A stretch of DNA of 64,000 nt from Gemmatimonadota bacterium (GTDB lineage Bacteria > JAAXHH01): NCBI GenBank assembly GCA_009837395.1, contig VXTP01000008.1:1-64000 (forward strand). The letters run 5' to 3'. Position 1 is the stretch's first letter. Every line of letters starts with the position of its first letter. The notes beneath the pieces are model-generated. The model had not been told where the DNA came from. It saw only the letters and a program-made list of their open reading frames with translations, and ran no database searches. The translations under genes and the position numbers were made by a program. Positions 47,467-58,500 of the stretch are shown one piece after another.

Positions 47467-49686
47467 ATGCAGCAGAAGATGAAGACGGTCACGATCACCA
47501 TCCAGGAAGACGGTGAACCCAGAGAAATAGAGATACAGGTCCCCGATACCGGCGAAGGCGGCTGGGGAGACCTCTCGAAGAACACCTATATCAACAAGCC
47601 CCACACCCGCGTGGACGCGGTCGACAAGGTCACCGGCCGCGCCAAGTACACCGCCGACATCAAGTTGCCCGGCCTGCTCTACGGTCGCATCCTGCGGTCG
47701 GCCCATCCCCGCGCCCGGATCAACCGCATCGACGCCACTCGCGCGATGGCGCTGCCCGGTGTGAGCGTGGTGGTGCTCCCCAACGACGACCCCGAGGTCT
47801 TCTCGCGGGAGTGCCGATTCGCCGGACAGGAAATCGCGGCCGTGGCGGCAACGACGCCGGAGGTCGCCGAAGACGCGCTCCACGCCATCGACGTGGATTA
47901 CGAGGTGCTGCCCTTCGTCGTGGACGAAGACGCGGCGCGGGACCCGGACGCGGCCCAGGTGCACAGCGACCGCGGTAACGTGGGCGAGCCCAGGGTCGGC
48001 GAGCAGGGCGACATCGCCGCGGGATTCGCACAGGCCGACGTGACCCTCGAGGCCTCCTACCGGTGCCAGGTGCAGTCCCACATCGCGCTGGAGACCCACG
48101 GCAACGTGTGCCAGTGGGAAGGCGACAAGCTGACGGTCTGGGCCTCCACCCAGGGCGTATTCAGCGTGCGCGGCGAACTGGCCGGGCATTTCGGGATTCC
48201 TGAGACGAACGTACGCGTGATCACGGAGTTCATGGGCGGCGGGTTCGGCGCCAAGTTCGGCGCCCGCAAAGAGGGCGTGATCTGCGCGCTGCTCGCCCGG
48301 AAGGCCGGAGCGCCCGTGAAGCTGATGCTGACGCGCAAGGAAGAGCACCTGGCCACCGGAAACCGGCCCTCCGCCGTGCAGCACGTGAAGCTGGGCGCGA
48401 CGAGCGACGGCAAGCTGGTCGCCTACGAGCGATCCAACTACGGTACGCCCGGCGTCGCCGGCAGCGCCAATATTCCCGGTGCGCCGTACCTGTACGAGAT
48501 CCCCAACTACCGCATCGAACAGACGAGCGTATTCACCAACGCCGGGCCGATGGCCGCCCAGCGCGCGCCGGGGCACCCCCAGGCGGCCTTCGCCATGGAA
48601 TCCATGATGGACGAGATGGCCGAGGCGCTGGGCATGGATCCCATCGACATCCGCCAGATGAACGACCCGGATGAAGCGCGGCGCAACATGGTGGCCATGG
48701 GCGCGGAGCACATCGGATGGAAGACCCGCCGGAGCGCCACGCCCAATTCCCAGACCGGTCGGATCAAGACCGGCATGGGCGTGGGATCGTGCCGGTGGGG
48801 CGGCGGCGGCGGAAGGACGCAGGCCGAGTGTACCATCAATCCCGATGGGAGCGTGCAGGTGAAGTGCGGCACGCAGGACATCGGTACCGGGACGCTCACC
48901 CTGGTGCACATGGTCGCGGCGGAAGAATTCGGGTTGAAGATAGAGGATATCGACGTCCGTATCGGCGACACGAACTACCCTTATTCGGGCGGAAGCGGCG
49001 GAAGCACCACGGCCGCGTCGGTATCGCCCGCCATCAAGGGTACGACGATGCTGGCGAAACTCGAACTGTTCAATAAGATCGCGCCCAACTTCGGCGTGGA
49101 ACCGGGTGAACTCGTGGCCTCGGACGGCAGCGTGTTCGTGGGCAGCGATCCTTCCAAGAGCATGACCTGGCAACAGGCGACGGCCCAGCTCGGGGACGAG
49201 CCCATCTTCTTCCACGGCCAGTGGCTGCCCGGCTACTCGGACAGCGGCGTGCCCGGCGTGCACTTCGTCGAGGTCAGCGTCGACACCGAGACCGGCCTGG
49301 TGAAGGTCGACCGGGTCGTGGCCGTCCACAACAGCGGCATGATCCTGAACCCGCTCACGTGGGCGAGCCAGGTAAACGGCGGCGTCCTGATGGGCATCGG
49401 TTACGGCATGTACGAGAACCGCATCATGGATCCCGCGACGGGCTACATGGTCAACGCCAACCTGGAAGACTACAAGGTCATGGGCTCCACGGACATCCCT
49501 GAAATAGAAATCCTCAGGTACGACGAACCGGAACGAGGCGTCATCGGCATCGGCGAACCCGCGACGATCCCGACCCCCGCCTCCATTGCCAACGCCATCT
49601 ACAACGCCTGCGGCGCCCGGATACGGGAGATGCCGTTCACTCCCGACAAAGTGCTCAGTGCGCTGGCCGCAGTGAAGGAGGGCTGA
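47467..49686 (+). CDS. molybdenum-cofactor-binding large subunit (PaoC-like)
   Basis: 739 residues of the xanthine-oxidase family large subunit. DAVDKVTGRAKYTADIKLPG opens the family fold. GGGFGAKFGAR near residue 257 binds the cofactor, and QRAPGHPQAAFAMESMMDEMA contains the conserved Arg. The GCGTQDIGTGT-like block and the essential Glu in GIGEPATIPTP (near 695) complete the active site. There is no signal peptide, so it would be carried through the Tat system by the 2Fe-2S subunit. The start at 47467 is 4 bp after the previous stop. The likely reaction is oxidation of aldehydes or heterocycles to acids in the periplasm. Confidence 0.9.
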   Translation: MQQKMKTVTITIQEDGEPREIEIQVPDTGEGGWGDLSKNTYINKPHTRVDAVDKVTGRAKYTADIKLPGLLYGRILRSAHPRARINRIDATRAMALPGVSVVVLPNDDPEVFSRECRFAGQEIAAVAATTPEVAEDALHAIDVDYEVLPFVVDEDAARDPDAAQVHSDRGNVGEPRVGEQGDIAAGFAQADVTLEASYRCQVQSHIALETHGNVCQWEGDKLTVWASTQGVFSVRGELAGHFGIPETNVRVITEFMGGGFGAKFGARKEGVICALLARKAGAPVKLMLTRKEEHLATGNRPSAVQHVKLGATSDGKLVAYERSNYGTPGVAGSANIPGAPYLYEIPNYRIEQTSVFTNAGPMAAQRAPGHPQAAFAMESMMDEMAEALGMDPIDIRQMNDPDEARRNMVAMGAEHIGWKTRRSATPNSQTGRIKTGMGVGSCRWGGGGGRTQAECTINPDGSVQVKCGTQDIGTGTLTLVHMVAAEEFGLKIEDIDVRIGDTNYPYSGGSGGSTTAASVSPAIKGTTMLAKLELFNKIAPNFGVEPGELVASDGSVFVGSDPSKSMTWQQATAQLGDEPIFFHGQWLPGYSDSGVPGVHFVEVSVDTETGLVKVDRVVAVHNSGMILNPLTWASQVNGGVLMGIGYGMYENRIMDPATGYMVNANLEDYKVMGSTDIPEIEILRYDEPERGVIGIGEPATIPTPASIANAIYNACGARIREMPFTPDKVLSALAAVKEG

Positions 49687-49689
49687 TCC

Positions 49690-50667
49690 ATGCAGAACTT
49701 TTCCTACGTCAATGCGACGTCGATAGAGCAGGTGCCTTCCCTTCTGGGCCGTAGCTGGGACGACGCGGTGGTCATGGCAGGCGGAACGGACCTGGTCGGC
49801 GAGATGAAGGATTACGCCGCAGTCCCGAAGCGCGTGGTCAACCTCAAGTCCATCGAGGGGCTGGACTACATCCGGCAGGATGACGCCGGGATGCGTATCG
49901 GCGCGCTGACCACGCTGACGGACGTGTTGGACAACGGCGCCGTGTCACAGGAATATCCGGTGCTTCACCAGGCGGTCTCCGTCATCGCCTCGCCGCAGAT
50001 CCGCAACATGGCCACGCTTGCCGGGAACATCCTGCAGCGCCCGCGTTGCTGGTATTACCGCAGCGAGGACTTCCCCTGTCTCAAGAAGGGCGGTGCACGG
50101 TGCTACGCGGTGGGCGGGGTAAACACCTATCACGCGATCTTCGGATCCGGGCCGAGTTACATCGTCCATCCCTCCGACGCGGCCCCGGCGCTTATGGCCC
50201 TGGGCGCCTCGGTGAACATCCACGGCCCCCGCGGCGCGAACGAAGTCGCCATGGACGATTTCTTCACCATGCCCGAAATGAATATCCGCCGGGAGAACAT
50301 CCTCCGGCCCAACGAGATCGTGACGGAAATCACGATTCCGAAACCGGAGGCGAACAGCAAGGGCATGTTCCTCAAGGTGCGGGAGCGGGAATCCATCGAT
50401 TTCGCCCTCGTCAGCCTTGCCGCGCAGATGACCGTGGTGAACGGGACCTGCGAGCGGGCCAGTCTCGTGCTGGGCGGCGTGGCGCCCGTTCCGTGGCGCG
50501 CCCTCGAAGCGGAAGACTACCTCCGGGGCCGCAGGATCACGGAAGCCCGGGCGGAAAGTGCCGCGGAGGCCGCGGTGGAAGACGCCGCGCCCATGCCGCA
50601 CAACGGTTACAAGGTGGAGATCGCGAAGAACCTCGTGAAACAGGCCGTTCAGGCCCTGGCGGCGTAG
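49690..50667 (+). CDS. FAD-binding medium subunit with 4Fe-4S insert (PaoB-like)
   Basis: 325 residues of the CO-dehydrogenase/xanthine-oxidase flavin subunit. MAGGTDLVGEMKD binds FAD near residue 32, and NLAGNILQ-like TLAGNILQ near 110 is the second FAD site. It is followed by RPRCWYYRSEDFPCLKKGG and ARC, a three-cysteine insertion as in PaoB/YagS that holds an extra 4Fe-4S cluster. YIVHPSDAAPALMALGA then returns to the family core. This insertion is the best argument for a Pao-type enzyme. Gene order here is 2Fe-2S, Mo, FAD, whereas the E. coli order is 2Fe-2S, FAD, Mo. Confidence 0.9.
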   Translation: MQNFSYVNATSIEQVPSLLGRSWDDAVVMAGGTDLVGEMKDYAAVPKRVVNLKSIEGLDYIRQDDAGMRIGALTTLTDVLDNGAVSQEYPVLHQAVSVIASPQIRNMATLAGNILQRPRCWYYRSEDFPCLKKGGARCYAVGGVNTYHAIFGSGPSYIVHPSDAAPALMALGASVNIHGPRGANEVAMDDFFTMPEMNIRRENILRPNEIVTEITIPKPEANSKGMFLKVRERESIDFALVSLAAQMTVVNGTCERASLVLGGVAPVPWRALEAEDYLRGRRITEARAESAAEAAVEDAAPMPHNGYKVEIAKNLVKQAVQALAA

Positions 50668-50702
50668 GCAGGCTGCGCAGCGCCGCAAGCAAGGAGTCTA
50701 TC

Positions 50703-50912
50703 ATGGCACAACCCGTATGCCGGTTCCTGAGGACGAAATCGTTCTACACGGCGGAGAAGAACGACACGACCCTTACAGAAGAAAAACCGGGCCGCTCGTT
50801 CTGGTGCGTCCGTTCCGTGTCGGGCATCGGTCCCGATGACAAGGTCGTGGGACCGGCGGAATGCGACGCCCACCGCACCTGCTTCGAAACCGTCGACGTG
50901 CGTTTCGTATAA
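50703..50912 (+). CDS. small 69-residue hypothetical protein
   Basis: ATG at 50703 with AAGGAG 6 nt upstream; stop TAA at 50910-50912. [19 protein letters not shown] is followed by a polar segment, [15 protein letters not shown] and [12 protein letters not shown]. Four cysteines in 69 residues suggest a metal or cluster site or a disulfide protein. It sits between the oxidoreductase operon and fumarase, with its stop merged into the fumarase ribosome site. No signal peptide and no recognisable family. The strong ribosome site and tight spacing support a real gene. Confidence 0.68.
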   Translation: MAQPVCRFLRTKSFYTAEKNDTTLTEEKPGRSFWCVRSVSGIGPDDKVVGPAECDAHRTCFETVDVRFV

Positions 50913-50925
50913 GGAGACGTCCGGC

Positions 50926-52531
<1,606 letters not shown>

Positions 52532-52548
<17 letters not shown>

Positions 52549-54259
52549 CCAATTCCAGTTCCAGGTGGGTTTCGGGCATCCGACCGTCTACCAGGACAAG
52601 CGGTTGCCACGTCCACGTGGCCTGCCAGCGATGGCTGCGCTGGTCGATCACCTGCCGGCGCAGCAGTCCGATCCGCCATACGTCTCCCGGCGCGGGGGCG
52701 GTAGCCTGCCCGTCGGCCAGCCCATCGGCCAGCCATTTCAAGCCTACCCACGGCAGGGCCAACTCCACGGTCCATCCCCGGTCGACCCGGTCCCTTCTCC
52801 CCGGTTCGCCGTCCACTTTCACCCCGGTCCGCAACCCGGGCATGCGCCAATCCGGAAAGGCCCAGCGCATGGCGCGGATGTCGGTCCGCGTGTGGCCGCC
52901 CAGCACCTCGGGCTGGTGGACCGCCAGGTCGAATTCCGGCAGGTGGAACCGGTCGTCGTCCCGGTAGGCTTCCTTCCAGATGTAGCACATCTCCGAAGTG
53001 GCGCCCAGCGGATTCACGGCCAGGTCGTAGTACGCGCCGGGACCGGTGACGAGCACGCCCACGTGGCTGTCCTCCCGTACCTCGTGGGCGGATTCTTCCT
53101 GCGTGGCCTGTATGTCGCGATCCTCCAGCCAGAACCCGATGTAGAGACTCCTGTCATCCCAGGCCATGGCCGCCGTGGTATCGAACAGCGCACGGGCGCC
53201 CGTGTGATCGCTGAACAGCGGAGATCGCTCTGCCAGTGTCCACGTTTCCTCGGCCAGATCGCCGTCCACGACCAGGTCGTCCCGCGTCCTTTGGCACCTG
53301 TATCGTGCGACCTGCCCGGACTGCCCGGTCCGTGTTGCCGCCGCAGGATGTGCGGTGCCGATCACGCCCTCCGGCACCTCGAGATTGCTCGGATCGCTGC
53401 TTGTCGCCTGCGGTTCGCCGCCCGTCGCTCGCCGCTCGCTCTCACCCACCGTTTTCTCGGAGAAATGGATCACGCTGAATCGATCGGGGATGTGCGAATC
53501 GTAGATCCCGTGGCTGTTCCAGGCCCATCCCGGACACGTCCTGAATCCGCCTTCGTCGATCCACTGGAACCGCGAGAAATCCATGCGCCAGATATCCCCT
53601 TCCCGCGCCGGGAGCGAACGCCCGTCCGCAAGATGCTTCAGGCTTTGCCAGGGGAAGGCGATCTCGGCCGTCCATCCCCGGTCCCGGTCGGACGGGTCAT
53701 TGATGGTGCCGTCCACGTGCACCGCCCACTTCAAGCCAGGCAGGTCCCATTGGCGGAACGCCCAGCGGCGGCCGCGAGGATGGGCGTGGCCGGTCTTGAT
53801 TCCCCCGAGCGTATCCACGAGGTCGGTGCCTTGCAGATCGAACTCGGGATGCGTGCCGAATCCGGCCTCCACGTAGGCGTTCTGCCACACGTAGAACCGT
53901 TCCATGATGGTTCCCAGGGGGTTCAGTTCGAATTCATAGTAACTGTCTTTCCCGGCGATGAAGACTTCCACGTCGTTTTCCTCGCAGATCATTGAATCGC
54001 GCTCCGTGTACGTCGCCCGCACGTCGGGGTCCTCCACCCAGAAGCCCACGTACAGGTAGTCGTCGTCCCAGAGCACCGCGGCTCGCGTGTCGAACAGCGC
54101 CGGCCGGCCCGGCTCCTCCAGGTCCTCGAAGCGCGGCGAACGGACCGCGTGCAGCCACGAAGGCTCGTCGAGCCGCCCGTCCACCACGATGGGACCGATG
54201 GTCCGGCACGCGGTGTAGTGCTTAAGCCCTTCTTCTGAATAACCCCAGTCACTGGTCAT
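52532..54259 (-). CDS. protein with two CBM9-like domains
   Basis: 575 residues from the ATG at 54259 (GGAG 9 nt upstream). Two copies of the same sandwich domain lie at about residues 15-270 and 320-575. Both carry the motifs [14 protein letters not shown] / [34 protein letters not shown] / [31 protein letters not shown] / [11 protein letters not shown] and [11 protein letters not shown] / [11 protein letters not shown]. The Gly/Ser/Thr-rich linker lies around 285-315. No signal peptide is seen. The internal duplication is old, with identity only moderate. The function is probably carbohydrate binding; the ligand is unknown. Confidence 0.82.
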
Positions 54260-54343
54260 GCGTTTGATCTCCAGAGTGGTCCAATCCCTTGACGCTCCGG
54301 GCATTAACGTTCACGAACCGCCATCCCGGACATTCACGTCCGC

Positions 54344-55387
54344 CTAATCCTTCCAGGGCACTTCCAGCCCGAATTTCTCCGCGACCTCGATGAGCTTGTC
54401 CCGGGTACCGGCGGGCAGGGGGATCCCGTCCTCGATACGCTCCCGAAGGACGAGTTCCTCCGGCTCTCCCGGTACGAAGAGTTCGTCGACCCCTTCGACA
54501 CGGGGCAGGCCCTTCATGGCCGTGACGAGCTCATCGATCTGCGTGCGGTAGGTGTCCGGATCGGTAAACGCCGCGATATCGATGGCGCCGATGAAGCTGT
54601 TCTGCGCGCCGGGCCTTGCGCCGCGTCCCGAGATGGCGGCGGTCAACAGGGGATTGCCGACCATCAGGCTCGACAGGCACTCGAAGATAAGGGCCAGCCC
54701 ATAGCCCTTGTAGCCGGCCGCGGGCTGCAGGAACCGGGCCTTGTGGGGGTCCGTCGTCGGATGTCCGTCGCCGTCCAGCGCCCACGTGTCGGGGATGGAC
54801 TCGCCCCGGTCCACGGCCACGTCCAGCTTGCCGAAGGCGGCCACGCTCGTGGCCATGTCCAGTGAGATGGTTCGGCCGTTGCTGCCCGGCACGGCGATGG
54901 CGATCGGACTGTTGTGCACCCCCGGCGCCCGCGCGCCCGGAGGGGCCATGTTCGGGGGATTGCAGACGGAGGCGATGCCGGCCATGTTCTCCCGGGCGGC
55001 CATCTGGGCGTAGTAAGCCATGGCGCCCTGGTGGGTCGTGTTGCGGATCAGCACCCATCCGATGCCCGCCCCACGGGCCTTCTCGATGGCCTGCTTCATG
55101 GCGTAGGTCGTGACCACCGGCCCGAAGGCGCAATCGGCCTCTATGAGCATCGTGGCGGGCGTCTCCCGTTCGATCCTGATGTCCGGCCGGGTATTGTAGT
55201 GTCCGGCTTCCACCGCATGGACATATCCGTTGACCCGCTGGACACCGTGGGAGTCCACTCCGCGCAGGTTCGCCCATACCAGCACTTCGGCTTCGATGGC
55301 CGCGTCTTCAGGCGTCAGGCCGACCTGCTCGAAGACCGCCGCCGTGAAAGCCCGCATTTTCTCCCCATCCACGCGGATGTCCGCCAT
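54344..55387 (-). CDS. Ldh2-family malate/L-lactate dehydrogenase
   Basis: NAD(P)-dependent 2-hydroxyacid oxidoreductase of the MDH2/Ldh2 fold, 347 residues from the ATG at 55387 (AGGAAGGAAG 6 nt upstream). The catalytic His is in NLRGVDSHGVQRV near residue 45. Further family blocks are NTTHQGAMAYYAQMA, PNMAPPGARAPGVHNSPIAIAVPG and AAGYKGYGLALIFECLSS. The substrate could be malate, lactate, sulfolactate or ureidoglycolate. It is upstream of and co-directional with the CBM9-like gene. GC-rich composition ends shortly upstream at about 55.45 kb. Confidence 0.88.
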   Translation of the reverse strand: MADIRVDGEKMRAFTAAVFEQVGLTPEDAAIEAEVLVWANLRGVDSHGVQRVNGYVHAVEAGHYNTRPDIRIERETPATMLIEADCAFGPVVTTYAMKQAIEKARGAGIGWVLIRNTTHQGAMAYYAQMAARENMAGIASVCNPPNMAPPGARAPGVHNSPIAIAVPGSNGRTISLDMATSVAAFGKLDVAVDRGESIPDTWALDGDGHPTTDPHKARFLQPAAGYKGYGLALIFECLSSLMVGNPLLTAAISGRGARPGAQNSFIGAIDIAAFTDPDTYRTQIDELVTAMKGLPRVEGVDELFVPGEPEELVLRERIEDGIPLPAGTRDKLIEVAEKFGLEVPWKD

Positions 55388-55528
55388 GGTTCTTCCTTCC
55401 TGCCTAGAGACCAAATCGGGGGAGTAATGGGAAAGGGAATACCGTTCAGGTCGAGTAACTGGACGGGTTAGTTTCTACCGAAGGCATGCCGCCTGCGAAT
55501 CTGAATCAGCAATCCTAAACGAATCAAG

Positions 55529-58500
55529 CTATTCCTGATCTAGACTCTCGATCTTTTTCTCATTCTCACGAACAGCGGTTCTTGTAACTCCGCCATGCTG
55601 CGTAATGCGAGGACGGCATTTAACCTTAACTGCGCCTCTCGTGAATGCTTCATCTGAAGCTTTACTCGACCACACATAAGCTTCGCCTGTGTCGAGTTTA
55701 TTCATTTTTTCAGAAGTTAACTCATTTAGGGAGGCATTAGCCTTCTGAATATGCTTCAGCCAAGCCGGCGAGTTGAATTTGTGCATGATTATCTGCGATG
55801 AAAGCTCAATCAGCGAGACCGGGACCGATGGTGGGTCCTGAGAGGCTACCATGATGCTGGTTCCTTTGTGTCGCATCTCACGAACGACCTCGACCAAACC
55901 GGAAACCAAATCATCGTTTTCGATGTACTTATGTGCCTCATCAAATACTACCAGTTTGTTAAACGCGCTTCTCTGATAGGTTGCTTCTGAGAAAATCTGC
56001 AACATCACCACGAACAGACCAAGCGCCTCGTCCTTTTCAATGTACTCGTCGCGCAAATCCACGATTATCAAACGGCCCGGGCGAATTAGATCCTGTAGTT
56101 TTTGGTTGTCGTTGATGTATTCGTTAGCGAACTGAAGGCGTGTTAGGGCTAACTCTTTCAAGTGGTCGGACAAAACCGAGTTTTCAATTCCTGCTCGTAG
56201 GCTGTCTAACGTCAGGTTCTCCCTTAGACTCCTCATGATGAGGTTCATTTGCCGCAAATACATGCTCTGACTGCCAATCGCGCCCATTAAAAACTTCCAG
56301 TGAGCCGCCTTGAGTTCTGATGCAGAAAATGCAATTGGCTTAATCTCGATATCTGGGTATTCGGACCGTCTGTCATCCACCTTGTTAGCCGGTGTAAGGA
56401 TCAACACATCCCTAAGAGCCTCGGGATTAGCGTTGTAACGCTCACGAAGGATACGGATCTCGTCATCGACCGAGTTGGCCTGGATCATAGAAGTAAACTC
56501 CGGAGCATATTCCTGAGTCGGACTGTAATGGAAAATAACCGTAGCAAGTGGGCTTGGAAGTACATTGATGCGCTGAAACGGCATGGAGGCCATCTCTATC
56601 ACCGTTCCAAGGGTGTAGCTCTTGCCGCCGCCTTGTACCCCAAAAAGACTTAGCGTGTGGGTGTGGTTGAGATCCAGCGCGACCTTTCTGCCGGAAACCT
56701 CTCCGAGTAATCCAAATTGCGGTGAGTCGTCTCCGACGCCAAGTACGATGTCGTAACTGGTTTCTGCTTGAGTTGTAGCTACAGGTGCTGGATGTTCTGG
56801 GATTTCTGGCGAGGGTTCGGCAGTTGTTTCCGATTCTGCGGTTGCTCCCGGTTCACTAGCCCCGGTGGTGAGGTGTTCGACCTCTTTTCCCTCTTCAGGT
56901 GCATGCGCCAGGATTTCAGACTGTTCTTCTGATTCCTTGTGAGCGGACTCTGGTGTTTCTGCTGCATCTGTAGATGACTTTGGAATCAGTGGGGCTTCTA
57001 GCTCATCTTGCCAGCGCTCATTCACTGTCCAAGACGTTGAGCGTTCTCTCTTGGGTGCTATAAAGGTCGCCGTCTCGAGCTTCGGGACGTTCGGTATTCG
57101 TTGTTCCCTGAGAAGATACGCCGACTGTTCTTCCTCAATCTGGGATGAGACGGGTGTACGACAGCTTTCCAGCAAGGTCTGAACAAGATCCTTGCCGATG
57201 CGGTGAAATTCAATGCCCACCTCATTTTCTGGTTCCTCAGTTCCGGCCTTGTCGAAGTCGAAGATCAATGCGCAACGTCGGAACTGAAGCGAATAGCCCT
57301 GCTCTATGGTTTCGAGTAAACTTCGAGCTTCCTGAGCGGCGGTGGTGTCAAAGATCTGGTAACGCATAGAGCGCTCCAAATAGAAACGAAGGATCTGTGC
57401 TAACTCACGGCTTTTGAGCAACCTATCCGGCCGATCTGGCTTTTTAAGTTCTGGGTCGAAGTGACGCTGGAGAATGCGCTCACTCTGACCGATTTGTGTT
57501 GAAATCCGCTCCTTCAGTTGGTTGAAAGCTGCGAAGTCTCCCACCTGAGAATAGCATTTCACCTCAACCAAATTGCAGGTTATTGTTCTGGAGTTTAAAT
57601 CCAGGTCGAACAGCCCCAAGTCGGTACGGCGAAGGCTGATGGCATCATTGAAGTCATCCGACTCACCGCTCGTGCGGTAAAGGTCGGTGTGTGCATCCAG
57701 AGGAACAATGACTTGGTTGCTTAACGCGCCTTGATATTCAAGGTAGATCCGCGCCAAAGCCAGACCAAGTGCTTCAGCCTGTTGTGTGCGTGCAGAGATA
57801 AGTTTTAAAGCAAGTTGGCCAGATAGCGACCGCAGGTGTGCCAAGATTTGAACCAACTGCTCACCGTCGGCGGACAAACCGCGCTCCAGCAATACCGGCT
57901 TCAGCATCGCCTCTAGTTCATCTTTCGAGCGCGAGGAAAGGATCAGGTTATGTGTCGTCCGAGAACTGTTTCCCGGTACATAATCAATCAGGTATTCCGG
58001 TCTGTTCTTCCGTCCGCCATGGTCGAAGAACTCAATCCCCATATTACGGTCGATGGTGAATACCCAATCACTGATCTGGTGGACTTCATAGATAAGTTCT
58101 CTTTGTGCTACGTCTAGGCTAAGAGTCACGACTGGCACGGCTTTAAAGCTGGCACCAGAGGTAGCGACCGCTGAGGTAGCAAAGCATAGGTGCCGGCTCA
58201 AGTCGGACAACAAATCGAAGCACGCTGCATGGTTGTCAGTATCGAGGGGCCGTCCAACAATCGGACCGTTTCTCCAGAAGGTACCCGAGTCATCATCTAT
58301 GAATTCGGTGTCGAAATCCTGTATCAGCCCATGCAGCGAGGTTACCCCCATTGGCTTTTCGGTAATTGAAAGATCCTCAGCGGGAAATACATCAAGGAGC
58401 ATACTGATGTGTGCGGAATATCTCTTTGCATTTACCCGGAAGTCTTTCAACGCGTGCTTGGCCAAGTTCAGCTTTGAGAACAGATGACTGCCTGTTGAGG

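Noticed and set aside
55388-55528. Terminator or attachment site at the left edge of the HerA operon
   Set aside because: No hairpin followed by T residues and no repeat matching another site was found.
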